A stretch of 64,000 nucleotides of DNA from CAVYTF01 sp963708205 (GTDB lineage Bacteria > Bacteroidota > Bacteroidia > Chitinophagales > Chitinophagaceae), in NCBI GenBank assembly GCA_963708205.1, contig OY970196.1:1302001-1366000 (forward strand), written 5' to 3'. Numbering within the stretch: position 1 is the first letter of the stretch; the number at the start of each line of letters is the position of its first letter. Both the position numbers and the translations under genes were made by a program. Positions 34,287-43,140 of this stretch are shown here, in pieces. The notes beneath the pieces are model-generated. The model searched no databases. It was not told where the DNA came from and was given only the letters and a program-made list of their open reading frames with translations.

Positions 34287-35567
34287 ATGCTTCAAGTAAA
34301 TGTGCTGCGCAATGATCCAGACTTTGTGAAAGAAAGATTGGCGTTGAAAAATTTTAAGAACATTGAATTGGTTGATGAAATTATTTTATTGGATGATGAA
34401 AGAAAAAAAATACAAAATGAATATGATTCAATTCAATCAAAAATAAATATTGCTTCAAAAGACATTGGCGAATTGATGAAGCAGCAAAAAAAAGAAGAAG
34501 CTGAATCATTGAAAAAAGAAGTTGCAGCAAACAAAGAACAGGTCACCCATTTGAATAAATATTTAGGTGAAACTGAAAAGAATTTAGAAAAAATATTGGT
34601 TCAGCTTCCCAACCTTCCTTCTCAAAAAGTTCCCGCGGGAAAATCACCTGAAGACAATATTGTGGAAAGAGAAGGCGGCACAAAACCAACACTTTTTTCA
34701 GGCGCAATTCCGCATTGGGATCTGATAAAAAAATATGATCTGGTTGATTTTGAAACAGGCGCAAAAATAACCGGAAGCGGGTTTCCTTTATACAAAAATA
34801 AAGGCGCAAAATTACAGCGTGCCTTAATTCAATATTTTCTGGACTTCAATATTGCTGCGGGTTATACAGAATATATTCCGCCGTTTATGGTGAACGAGGC
34901 AAGCGCTTTTGCAACTGGTCAATTGCCTGATAAGGAAGGGCAAATGTATCATGTGACAGAAGATAACTTATATTTAATTCCCACCGCAGAAGTGCCTGTT
35001 ACAAATATTTATCGGGATGTTATTTTAAAGGAAATTGATTTGCCAATTAAGATGACAGCTTACTCTCCCTGCTTTCGCAGAGAAGCCGGAAGTTTTGGAA
35101 AAGATGTGCGTGGATTAAATCGTGTACATCAATTTGAAAAAGTAGAGATCATTCAAATTGTAAAACCCGAAACAAGTTATCAGGTACTTGATGCAATGGT
35201 TTTGCATGTAGAAAAATTATTGCAAACCCTTGAACTTCCTTATCGCATTTTAAAATTATGCGGCGGTGATATGAGTTTCACCAGTGCGCTTACTTACGAC
35301 TTCGAAGTGTTCAGTGCAGCGCAACAACGCTGGCTTGAAGTGAGCAGCGTAAGTAACTTTGAAAGCTTTCAAACCAATCGTTTAAAGTGCAGATACAAAG
35401 ATGAAAAAGGCAAAATGCAATTAGCGCATTCCCTTAATGGAAGCTCGCTTGCTTTACCCAGAATATTCGCAGCATTATTGGAGAATAATCAAACAGAAAA
35501 TGGAATTGAATTGCCGGAAGTATTGCATAAATATTTTGGAAGTCATATGATTCTTCAAAGCCTCTGA
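34287..35567 (+). CDS. serS: Serine-tRNA ligase
   Basis: This 426-residue enzyme charges tRNA-Ser with serine. The N-terminal coiled-coil tRNA-binding arm spans about residues 30-105 (many K and E, with MKQQKKEEAESLKKEVAANK). The class II catalytic core has LIPTAEVPVTNIYRD, SPCFRREAGSFGKDVRGLNR (motif 2) and NGSSLALPRIFAALLENNQ (motif 3). Translation starts at ATG 34287 (MLQVNVLRNDPDFVKERL), as in the family; the frame also has an upstream TTG that falls in the promoter. It is convergent with the lipoprotein gene, with one base between the stops. Confidence 0.97.
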   Translation: MLQVNVLRNDPDFVKERLALKNFKNIELVDEIILLDDERKKIQNEYDSIQSKINIASKDIGELMKQQKKEEAESLKKEVAANKEQVTHLNKYLGETEKNLEKILVQLPNLPSQKVPAGKSPEDNIVEREGGTKPTLFSGAIPHWDLIKKYDLVDFETGAKITGSGFPLYKNKGAKLQRALIQYFLDFNIAAGYTEYIPPFMVNEASAFATGQLPDKEGQMYHVTEDNLYLIPTAEVPVTNIYRDVILKEIDLPIKMTAYSPCFRREAGSFGKDVRGLNRVHQFEKVEIIQIVKPETSYQVLDAMVLHVEKLLQTLELPYRILKLCGGDMSFTSALTYDFEVFSAAQQRWLEVSSVSNFESFQTNRLKCRYKDEKGKMQLAHSLNGSSLALPRIFAALLENNQTENGIELPEVLHKYFGSHMILQSL

Positions 35568-35568
35568 A

Positions 35569-36708
35569 TCATTTTTCAATCACCGTAATGCTATTAACAA
35601 AAGAATTGCCGTATGGCATATTATTACATTGTATTGGAGTTTCTCCTAATTTCCAATAATTAGGTGTGAAATTTCCTTGGCTATTTAATAATTCTGCGGC
35701 AAAATAAATATCATTACCAGATGATGTAACATGCAGTCCCGACCAATTTTGCAAGGTCACGCCAACTATTACTGGAATTGCATTATTTTTCCAATAAATA
35801 GCATGGTTGTTATAAAGACCTCCAATATATACATCGTCTCCTGAAATGGCAATAGATGATGCATACAATATATCATATTCGTCATTAAAGTTGCCTGTAT
35901 CCTTAAGTTCATATTGTACACCATTCTTCCAATAGCAAGCTCGTTGATCGATATTTGTGACGCCTTCAGGCCCACTACTTACCGATGAATTTCCTGCCAC
36001 ATAAACATCGTTACCAGATACTGCAATAGCTGTTGGGTATGCATCATCTTCTTTATACGCATTCATTTGTAGCGCAACTCTAACACCATTTTTCCAATAT
36101 GCCGAGCCCTCCTGATCGGTTCCTGCTATATAAACATCATTTCCTGATACAGCAATATCAACTGCAGAATAGCCAGGCGAGTTGCCAGGGGTGCTAAGCA
36201 ATTTAGAAATGCCATTTTTCCAGTAGCAAGGGCTTTCTTGCCAATCAAAAATGCCTGAACCTCCACAGATATATACATCAGAACCTGATGATGCTACTGC
36301 ATTTGCATATAAGCAAGTATCACCGTTACCTTGCAGTTGTAAGGCTTGTCCATTCATCCAGTAAAGAGCTTCACTAAAATTATTTGCACTCACTTTTTCA
36401 TAAAGTATATTGCCTGTAACATAAATATTATTCCCTGATACTGCTAATGAATTTGCGATAGCAATGGTAGAGTCCTCATTAAAAAGTAATTGAGGTACTC
36501 CATTTTTCCAGTAAACCGCAATCACATTATTTGCACCAGGATGCCATATCATTCCACTTAAATATACATCTGTATCGTGTACAACAGCTACAGAATCTCC
36601 TCCCCCGTTATTTCCACTTCCGATTATTGGCGAAAATTCTTTTTTACATCCATATAAAAATATCACCACTACAATGCAAGGGAAAAACAATATGTATTTC
36701 ATTTTCAT
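35569..36708 (-). CDS. Repeat-containing lipoprotein, possible beta-propeller
   Basis: This 379-residue lipoprotein has a signal peptide ending in the lipobox FLYGC (Cys21). The mature part is made of about six imperfect repeats of roughly 40-55 residues, each with a strand of the type AVSGNDVYVAGN followed by a turn and YWKNGV or similar. The regular SGNDVYI strands suggest a beta-propeller or related all-beta fold. I do not recognise a named family or function; surface attachment is inferred from the lipobox and the KKEFS residues after it. A TATTTTTG -7 element lies at 36751-36758 on the minus strand. The gene is convergent with serS. Confidence 0.75.
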   Translation of the reverse strand: MKMKYILFFPCIVVVIFLYGCKKEFSPIIGSGNNGGGDSVAVVHDTDVYLSGMIWHPGANNVIAVYWKNGVPQLLFNEDSTIAIANSLAVSGNNIYVTGNILYEKVSANNFSEALYWMNGQALQLQGNGDTCLYANAVASSGSDVYICGGSGIFDWQESPCYWKNGISKLLSTPGNSPGYSAVDIAVSGNDVYIAGTDQEGSAYWKNGVRVALQMNAYKEDDAYPTAIAVSGNDVYVAGNSSVSSGPEGVTNIDQRACYWKNGVQYELKDTGNFNDEYDILYASSIAISGDDVYIGGLYNNHAIYWKNNAIPVIVGVTLQNWSGLHVTSSGNDIYFAAELLNSQGNFTPNYWKLGETPIQCNNMPYGNSFVNSITVIEK

Positions 36709-36948
36709 TGTAGAATTTTATGAAGAAGGTAAGCATTTAATTTACAAATACAAAAATAACCATTCAAAATTCATGAGCTACGTGGTTTTATTCTGGCAAC
36801 ATTATCTATACCAGCTCTATGTATGCTTCGTTTTCTTTTAACTAAGAAATCAACGCATCCCACTGCTATTGTTTAACTGCTTTGGCTTCCACTGATTTAT
36901 TTTAACTTCTCACAGTATCTTTACTAATCAACCTTAAAATAAAACATC

Positions 36949-37158
36949 ATGAAAACTTTCGGAATTATTCTCATCGTTGTTGGAATAGCTATGATTATTT
37001 TTAGGGGCTTTAATGTCACTACTACAAAAAATGTAGTGGATGCCGGTCCAATAAAAATTGATAAGCAGGAAGATAATTGGATCGGCTGGCCAAGTTATGC
37101 CGGTGCAGCAATTGCCGTAATTGGTGTTGTGCTCATTGTTGTAGATAAAAGAAAATAA
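36949..37158 (+). CDS. Small two-helix membrane protein
   Basis: This is a 69-residue protein with two hydrophobic helices (about residues 4-20 and 48-64) and a polar middle (TTTKNVVDAGPIKIDKQED). It looks like the small DUF3185-type or similar membrane proteins, with no known role. A near-match -7 element, TATCTTTA, is present about 30 bp upstream. Its TAA stop touches the stop codon of ispG on the other strand. Short length lowers confidence, but the two-helix pattern and the ATG with clean context support it. The 240 bp between it and the lipoprotein gene shows no other feature. Confidence 0.68.
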   Translation: MKTFGIILIVVGIAMIIFRGFNVTTTKNVVDAGPIKIDKQEDNWIGWPSYAGAAIAVIGVVLIVVDKRK

Positions 37159-39183
37159 CTACGCTGGCTCCAGCCAAACGTCGCTTTCTTTTAATAAAGA
37201 AATCAATTCATCTACGGCAATGTTGCTGTCAACATTTCGTTTCACCACTTCTTTGCCTTTGTATAAAGTGATCTTGCCAACGCCGCTGCCAACATAGCCA
37301 AAATCTGCATCAGCCATTTCCCCGGGACCGTTTACGATGCATCCCATGATCGCAATTTTCACACCTTTCAGGTGATTTGTTCTTGCACGAATTTTTGCAG
37401 TTGTTTCCTGCAGATCAAACAAAGTTCTTCCGCAACTTGGACAGCTAATGTATTCTGTTTTTGATATGCGTGTGCGAGTCGCTTGTAAAATAGAGAAGGC
37501 AGTTGAATTGATAAATTGTTCTGTCGTTTGATTTGAAGAATAATTTCTTCCGCTGGAATTTTGTTCATTGCTGATTGCAGAATGCTCATAGCTTTCATCT
37601 TTCATGCGCAAACAAATGCCATCGCCAAAACCATCAAGTAACAACGCGCCGCATTCAGTTGCATAATGAATTAAATGTTCATCAGCAGTTTGCCAATTGC
37701 TGTAACAAAAAATAATTGCAGGATTTTTTATTTCATCATTTTGCATTTCTGCAAACATGCGGCGGATGCCTTGCATCGCGTTTTTATTTGATGAAAAAAG
37801 GCAGGCAACAGCCGTTGTATCAATTTTTAATTTTGCTAAAATACTTTCGATGAATGGCTGCGGATAAGTATGCGAGAAGCAATCGATCATTACAAAATTT
37901 ATTTGCGATGATTTTTCTATTGCATCATCCAAATATTTATTTCCATCCATGATGGGAAAATATTTTGTCTTGTCATTTGCCTGTTGCCATGTTTCATTAT
38001 TACAAATAACTTTCGGTGTTCCCGGCAATGTGAATGATAAAATTTCATTACAAAAAATATAATCAGCCGCTGCATCACCAATGTTCCATTTATCAGTTGT
38101 TTCATCATATTTATAACCGATGCTTTCCAAATGATGTGGTGTAATATTTTTTATTTTGGAAAGATCAGCAACAACAACAGGCACATGATGCGCGCCAATA
38201 TTATCAATCGAAAATGTTTCTCTTCTTGTATATTCAAAAGGCGAGTAAGAAATTTTTTCAAGAATAGGAACCTCTTTCTGTTCACTGATTATTGATTGCT
38301 GCTCATTATATCTTTTCACCAGATCTTTACAAACAGGAATTTCGAATTCAGGGTCTTCTGTCAATGAAACGCGCACTGTATCACCAATGCCATCTTCAAG
38401 CAAAGTACCAATGCCGGCGGCACTTTTCACGCGGCCATCTTCACCATCGCCGGCTTCGGTAACGCCAAGATGCAGCGGATAAATTTCACCAAACTCTTCA
38501 TCCATTTTATGAGTAAGTAAGCGATAAGCCTGCACCATTACCTGCGGGTTGCTGCTCTTCATGCTGAGCATTATATTATGATAACTTTCGTTTCGCGCAA
38601 TGCGCAAAAACTCCATTGCACTTTCAACCATTCCGATTGGCGTATCGCCATAGCGGCTCATAATTCTATCACTTAATGATCCATGATTTGTTCCGATACG
38701 CATAGCTGTCCCATACTCTTTACAAATTTTTACCAGCGGAGTAAAGCGTTCTCTTATTCTTTCAATTTCTTCTGCATATTCTGCATCAGTATAATCTATT
38801 TGTTCAAACTTTTTTTTGTCAACATAATTGCCTGGATTCACTCTTACTTTTTCAACAATGCGTGCAGCAATTTCCGCAGCATTTGGTGTGAAATGAATAT
38901 CTGCAACAAGCGGCGTTGTGTATCCACGCTTGTGCAATTCATTTTTTATGTTGAGTAAATTTTCCGCTTCCCTTTTTGAAGGCGCTGTAATGCGCACCAG
39001 CTCTGCACCTGCGTTGATGCACCGAATACTTTGCTCAACAGTTGCAATAGTATCCATCGTGTCTGTGGTGGTCATTGTTTGCACACGAATGGGATGAAAA
39101 TTGCCAAGTAAAAGATCACCGATTTTTACTTCGCGTGTTTGAAGTCTTGAATACGATGTTAGCGAATTTGCGTAAAGCTGCAT
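37159..39183 (-). CDS. ispG: 4-hydroxy-3-methylbut-2-enyl diphosphate synthase (long form)
   Basis: This 674-residue IspG carries out the [4Fe-4S]-dependent reductive step that makes HMBPP in the methylerythritol phosphate (MEP) isoprenoid pathway. It is the long form typical of Bacteroidota, chlamydiae and plants, with an inserted central domain of about 300 residues between the TIM barrel (VRVNPGNYVDKK, MRIGTNHGSLSDRI) and the C-terminal iron-sulfur part. The cluster ligands are visible as CPSCGRTLFDLQE near residue 580 and GCIVNGPGEMADADFG near 612. The gene abuts the small membrane protein gene convergently with no intergenic base. Confidence 0.96.
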   Translation of the reverse strand: MQLYANSLTSYSRLQTREVKIGDLLLGNFHPIRVQTMTTTDTMDTIATVEQSIRCINAGAELVRITAPSKREAENLLNIKNELHKRGYTTPLVADIHFTPNAAEIAARIVEKVRVNPGNYVDKKKFEQIDYTDAEYAEEIERIRERFTPLVKICKEYGTAMRIGTNHGSLSDRIMSRYGDTPIGMVESAMEFLRIARNESYHNIMLSMKSSNPQVMVQAYRLLTHKMDEEFGEIYPLHLGVTEAGDGEDGRVKSAAGIGTLLEDGIGDTVRVSLTEDPEFEIPVCKDLVKRYNEQQSIISEQKEVPILEKISYSPFEYTRRETFSIDNIGAHHVPVVVADLSKIKNITPHHLESIGYKYDETTDKWNIGDAAADYIFCNEILSFTLPGTPKVICNNETWQQANDKTKYFPIMDGNKYLDDAIEKSSQINFVMIDCFSHTYPQPFIESILAKLKIDTTAVACLFSSNKNAMQGIRRMFAEMQNDEIKNPAIIFCYSNWQTADEHLIHYATECGALLLDGFGDGICLRMKDESYEHSAISNEQNSSGRNYSSNQTTEQFINSTAFSILQATRTRISKTEYISCPSCGRTLFDLQETTAKIRARTNHLKGVKIAIMGCIVNGPGEMADADFGYVGSGVGKITLYKGKEVVKRNVDSNIAVDELISLLKESDVWLEPA

Positions 39184-39222
39184 GAGAAAATAATATTCTA
39201 TACGAAGTTAATTCAACAATTT

Positions 39223-39852
39223 TTACCAATCTTTTTCCTGCTGTTCCGTCGAAGTCTTTTGTTGTTGTAATTTTTTTTGTAATTGTTTTTCCTGCTCGCG
39301 CAGATTGCTTAAAAGTTGCTCTGCACGTTGCTTGGATAACTGGTTTTTACTTTGCGGCGGAGGTTTTTGATTTTCATTTTTTTGTTGCTGTTGTTGTTTA
39401 TTTTGTTTTGGCTGTTGCTTTTGCTGCTGCTGTTTCAATTCATTCAAAACTTTTTGCAGGTTTTCTCTTGCAGAATCATCTGTTGGTAATAAGCGTAATG
39501 ATTGTTTAAATGCATCAGCAGCCTGTTGTAATTTTTTATCTTTAGCAAGAGAAACTCCTTTATTATAAAATGAATTTTCTTCTAAATTTTTATCATGCGT
39601 ATTGGCAGTTATTGCGTCATAAAATTTTTGTGCATCATCGGGCTTATTTTGTTTTTGTAAAGCATTACCAAGATTAAATTTTGCCGTATCATTTTTTGGC
39701 TCTTTTGCTAAAGCCTTTGAATAATTATCTGCAGCAGTTGTAAAATCATTTTTTGCATAAGCATCATTTCCTGATTTAATGAAATTATTTGCCTGCTGCG
39801 CAAAAATATTTTGGCAAATAATAAAATAAAATATAATGATTAAATATTTCAG
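39223..39852 (-). CDS. Bat-type TPR protein with Gln-rich tail, probable CTG start
   Basis: This is a 209-residue exported protein. The frame is open from 39872 to the stop at 39223 and has no ATG. The only start that gives a correct signal peptide (KYLIIIFYFIICQNIFA) is a CTG at 39850-39852, which overlaps the TGA stop of the VWA gene as CTGA, the same geometry as the common ATGA overlap. Two to three TPR units follow (AKNDFTTAADNYSKALAKEP, TAKFNLGNALQKQNK, NSFYNKGVSLAKDK). The last ~85 residues are Gln/Lys-rich (KQQPKQNKQQQQQKNEN). Gene order and domains match the BatC partner of VWA proteins in Bat stress operons. Translation depends on coupling if CTG is right. Confidence 0.72.
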   Translation of the reverse strand: MKYLIIIFYFIICQNIFAQQANNFIKSGNDAYAKNDFTTAADNYSKALAKEPKNDTAKFNLGNALQKQNKPDDAQKFYDAITANTHDKNLEENSFYNKGVSLAKDKKLQQAADAFKQSLRLLPTDDSARENLQKVLNELKQQQQKQQPKQNKQQQQQKNENQKPPPQSKNQLSKQRAEQLLSNLREQEKQLQKKLQQQKTSTEQQEKDW

Positions 39853-40853
39853 GATTTTATCTTTTTTGTTTCAGGAATAAATATTTCCGCAAGCAAAAGC
39901 AAGAGCATTGCTGCAATAAAAAAAGGGGTGAAAGAAGCGTATTCTCTTTCTTCTCCATTACCATTAATTAATTTTTTATCCATGCCATTCAGCGCATTGG
40001 CAACTGCATGCGAAGTGGTTAAATAATCATCAAGATGAAAATAAGAGCCGCCAGTTTGCTGGGCAATATTTTTCATTTCAGCTTCATTCAACTTTGAAAT
40101 TATTGTTTGCCCATTTGCATCAACCTTATAAGTATTTGTTCCCGGCTCAATTATCGGAGATCCTTCAGCAGTGCCGATTCCAATAGTATAAACAACAACG
40201 CCATCATTGTACAATTGCTTAACTGCATCTTCAGATTTTGGATCATGGTCTTCTCCATCAGAAATTAAAATAACAGCTTTATATTTCTTTTCTTTTGTAT
40301 CAAGAGAATTATCACAAAGCGTCAGCGCATCTGCAATAACTGTTCCCTGAACAGGCACGGCATTTGGCGACGCATTGGAAACATACATCTTACTTACAGC
40401 AGCATCGGTTGTTAAAGGCATTTGCAAAAAAGCCTGACCTGCAAACAGCACCAAACCCACGCGGTTATTATCTCCCAGCTCGTCTATCAATTCATTCACG
40501 CATTGCTTTGCAAGTTCAAGCCGCGAAGGTTTTACATCTTCACTCAACATGCTTTTGCTAACATCAAGCGCTATCATTATATCGATGCCTGCTTTTTTTT
40601 GGCCTTGTGTTGCAGCGGGTTTTCGAAGATTTGCAATGCCGATAATTCCGAGGATGATCGAGCTTAAAAGAAGAAAAAATTTTAAATTGAATAATGCAGG
40701 CGAATAGTTTTTGGTTAATTCATTCACCAGCATTTCATCACCAAATTCTTTTTTTATTTTTCTCTTTTTTAGTATTGAAAAAATGAAAATCAATACCAGT
40801 GGAATGATGATAACCAGCGCAATTAAATATTCAATATTTTCAAAAGAAAGCAT
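39849..40853 (-). CDS. VWA domain membrane protein, Bat family (BatB-like)
   Basis: This 334-residue inner-membrane protein has two N-terminal membrane helices (about residues 9-27 and 58-76) and one at the C-terminus (near 305-325) around a von Willebrand A domain. The MIDAS motif is DVSKS at residues 97-101, with later MPLTTDAA and ILISDGEDHD completing the metal site. The start is placed at the ATG at 40853 (MLSFENIEYLIALVIIIP), as in BatA/B proteins; another ATG lies 21 bp upstream. Bat proteins were named from Bacteroides aerotolerance studies, but their molecular role is not settled. A TPR gene follows with a 4-bp overlap. BatA and BatD are not in the window. Confidence 0.88.
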   Translation of the reverse strand: MLSFENIEYLIALVIIIPLVLIFIFSILKKRKIKKEFGDEMLVNELTKNYSPALFNLKFFLLLSSIILGIIGIANLRKPAATQGQKKAGIDIMIALDVSKSMLSEDVKPSRLELAKQCVNELIDELGDNNRVGLVLFAGQAFLQMPLTTDAAVSKMYVSNASPNAVPVQGTVIADALTLCDNSLDTKEKKYKAVILISDGEDHDPKSEDAVKQLYNDGVVVYTIGIGTAEGSPIIEPGTNTYKVDANGQTIISKLNEAEMKNIAQQTGGSYFHLDDYLTTSHAVANALNGMDKKLINGNGEEREYASFTPFFIAAMLLLLLAEIFIPETKKIKS

Positions 40854-40926
40854 GCAGCCGCAAGCTACAAGCATTGCGCCAAGCTTTAATAAATAAAAAC
40901 TTTTTTTGGATAATTTTAATATGTCT

Positions 40927-41760
40927 CTACTTTTTCCCTTCGAAAAATCCCTGACTTTTTAAAATACTTTTCAGCATATTTATCCTGATATTTTTCATGT
41001 CTGCATCATGCGCGCCTTCTACATTTAAAACAAAGAAATAGACATGCTGATTTTCTTCAATCCATCCAACAAGCCATCCAAGTGCATCGCCATTTTCGCA
41101 ATAACCTAAGCCACTTTTATAGCTTAGTTTATAGTTTGAATTAGCCTCCTGCAGCATTACTTTTTTCACAATATCCTGCGTGCGTTTTTGAAAAGGAAGC
41201 TGATTGAAGTATAATTTTTTTACTAAACCTAATTGCTCATCAGACGAAATTTTTAAAGAGTTATCGAGCCAGAAAGTATCAATTTTTGTTTTGACTTTTG
41301 TTGTGCCGTAATGCAGACTGTCGAGCCAAAGTTGCATCGTGTCTTTACCAATTCTTCTTGCCACTTCCTGGTAATAAGGAACGGCTGAAATCTTGAATGC
41401 CTGCTGCATTGTAAGGTCTTTGTTCCATTCTTTTGCTGTGTCTCCGTTTGAATGTATGCGCACAACTCCATCCCATTTTATCACCATATTTTCATTTGAA
41501 ATTACACCCGTTTCCAGACCAATTAATGAGTTGACAATTTTAAAAGTTGAAGCAGGTAAAAAAGAAGAATCGCGATAACGCAAAAGATTATAAATCGTAA
41601 ATTGGTTTTGTGCATTATCATACAAGGCAAAACATCCGCGTACTTTATTAGAGTCGAAATATTTTTGAATAGAATTGTCAATGGTTACGTTGTTTGGAGA
41701 GCAGGAAAAAAGATAAAAGCAAACAAGTAAAAAGCAAAAGAATAAATTACGACTAATCAT
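40927..41760 (-). CDS. Class D (OXA-like) beta-lactamase lipoprotein
   Basis: This 277-residue serine beta-lactamase has a lipoprotein signal (lipobox LFSC, Cys20). The class D active site is in order: PASTFK with Ser71 and Lys74, SAV at residues 125-127, YGT at 151-153 where YGN is usual, the FWL that follows it (163-165), and KSG at 215-217 where KTG is usual. GWLVGWIEE follows. Family members open the beta-lactam ring by acylating the serine and use a carbamylated Lys. The variant YGT motif and unknown substrate range mean activity should be tested, not assumed. It lies in core chromosome context with no mobile element nearby. BlaR-type sensor function is less likely because there is no extra domain. 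Confidence 0.85.
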   Translation of the reverse strand: MISRNLFFCFLLVCFYLFSCSPNNVTIDNSIQKYFDSNKVRGCFALYDNAQNQFTIYNLLRYRDSSFLPASTFKIVNSLIGLETGVISNENMVIKWDGVVRIHSNGDTAKEWNKDLTMQQAFKISAVPYYQEVARRIGKDTMQLWLDSLHYGTTKVKTKIDTFWLDNSLKISSDEQLGLVKKLYFNQLPFQKRTQDIVKKVMLQEANSNYKLSYKSGLGYCENGDALGWLVGWIEENQHVYFFVLNVEGAHDADMKNIRINMLKSILKSQGFFEGKK

Positions 41761-41784
41761 TTCTCAATTATAAATTTTATCTTT

Positions 41785-42975
41785 TTAATTTTTTATTACC
41801 CCTAATTCTTTTCCAACTTTTGTGAAAGCTTCGATGGCTTTATCCAAATGCTCCTGTGTATGCGCTGCGCTGATTTGAACACGAATGCGCGCTAAACCTT
41901 TTGCCACAACAGGATAGAAAAATCCGATCACATAAATATTTTCATCCAATAATTTGGCTGCAAAATTTTGCGCAACAACTGCATCGTACAACATGATCGG
42001 AACGATTGGATGATCTCCAGGCTTAATATCAAAGCCGGCTTCAGTCATTTTATTGCGGAAATATTTTGTATTGAATTCGAGCTTGTCGCGTAGTTCTGTT
42101 GTTTCGGTAAGCATATCAAACACAGCAATGGAAGCGCCTGCAATGCTTGGAGCCAAAGTGTTTGAGAAAAGATAAGGCCTTGATCTTTGGCGAAGCATTT
42201 CAATGATTTCTTTTCTGCCGGAAGTAAAGCCGCCGCTTGCGCCGCCAAGCGCTTTGCCTAATGTGCCGGTGATGATGTCAATTCTTCCCATCACGCCGCG
42301 ATACTCATGTGTGCCTCTTCCTGTTTTGCCGAGAAAGCCTGAAGAATGACTTTCATCTATCATGACAATGGCATTATATTTATCTGCGAGGTCGCAGATC
42401 TTATCAAGCTGTGCAATTGTTCCGTCCATGCTGAAGCTGCCATCGGTAACTATTATTCTGCTGCGCAATGATTGTGAGTCTTTCAATTTATTTTCAAGGT
42501 CTTGCATGTTGTTGTGCTCGTAGCGATAACGCTGCGCCTTGCATAAACGAACTCCGTCAATGATGCTTGCGTGATTTAAAGCATCGGAAATAATTGCATC
42601 ATTTTCATTGAATAAAGGTTCGAACACCCCGCCGTTTGCATCGAAAGCTGCGGCATATAATATAGTATCTTCTGTGCCCAGAAATGCTGCGATCTTAGCT
42701 TCCAGTTCTTTATGAATATCCTGCGTGCCGCAGATAAAACGCACGCTGCTCATGCCATAGCCATGCGTATCAATTGCTTTGTGCGCCGCTTCGATAACTT
42801 TGGGATGCGATGATAAACCGAGATAATTATTGGCGCAAAAGTTTAAAACTTTTTTTCCGTTCACAATAATCTCAGCGCCCTGTTCGCTGGTGATGATGCG
42901 TTCTTTTTTTTGCAAGCCTGCTGCTGCAATTTCTTCTACTTCAGCTTTTATTCTTTCAACAAATTTTGCGTTCAC
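41785..42975 (-). CDS. kbl: Glycine C-acetyltransferase (2-amino-3-ketobutyrate CoA ligase)
   Basis: This 396-residue PLP enzyme of the alpha-oxoamine synthase family has FCANNYLGLSSHPKV, YGMSSVRFICGTQDIHKELE, VMIDESHSSGFLGKTG and the Schiff-base block TGTLGKALGGASGGFTSG (Lys near 240). It splits 2-amino-3-ketobutyrate with CoA to glycine and acetyl-CoA in threonine breakdown. The strong family opening suggests kbl over BioF or serine palmitoyltransferase. The start is GTG at 42973-42975. A TATTTTTG -7 element on the same strand is at 43024-43031. A dispersed repeat element lies upstream. Confidence 0.92.
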   Translation of the reverse strand: MNAKFVERIKAEVEEIAAAGLQKKERIITSEQGAEIIVNGKKVLNFCANNYLGLSSHPKVIEAAHKAIDTHGYGMSSVRFICGTQDIHKELEAKIAAFLGTEDTILYAAAFDANGGVFEPLFNENDAIISDALNHASIIDGVRLCKAQRYRYEHNNMQDLENKLKDSQSLRSRIIVTDGSFSMDGTIAQLDKICDLADKYNAIVMIDESHSSGFLGKTGRGTHEYRGVMGRIDIITGTLGKALGGASGGFTSGRKEIIEMLRQRSRPYLFSNTLAPSIAGASIAVFDMLTETTELRDKLEFNTKYFRNKMTEAGFDIKPGDHPIVPIMLYDAVVAQNFAAKLLDENIYVIGFFYPVVAKGLARIRVQISAAHTQEHLDKAIEAFTKVGKELGVIKN

Positions 42976-43076
42976 GTTAGAGAGTTATGAGTTATGAATG
43001 TTAAGTTATAATGGAGGCAATTGCAAAAATAATTTTCTTTTAGAAATTGAAACTGAAGTTTAATTTTCAGGCGAAT

Positions 43077-43135
43077 GATGAAAGGATTGCGACGCAACGA
43101 TGATGCTATGAAAAACAAATGCCGGTATCAAAAAA
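43077..43135 (+). repeat. Dispersed 3'-end element, copy B
   Basis: The core GATGAAAGGATTGCGACGCA continues to ACGATGATGCTATGAAAAAC, ending at 43116. These 40 bases are identical to the reverse complement of copy C at 47899-47938. The tail GGTATCAAAAAA is at 43124-43135, five bases from the stop of the DHS-like gene. Function is unknown. Confidence 0.9.
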
Positions 43136-43140
43136 ATAAT

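Noticed and set aside
39223..39447. Separate 74-residue Gln-rich protein
   Set aside because: The frame continues upstream for 135 codons through TPR repeats and a signal peptide; this is only the tail of the Bat-type TPR protein.
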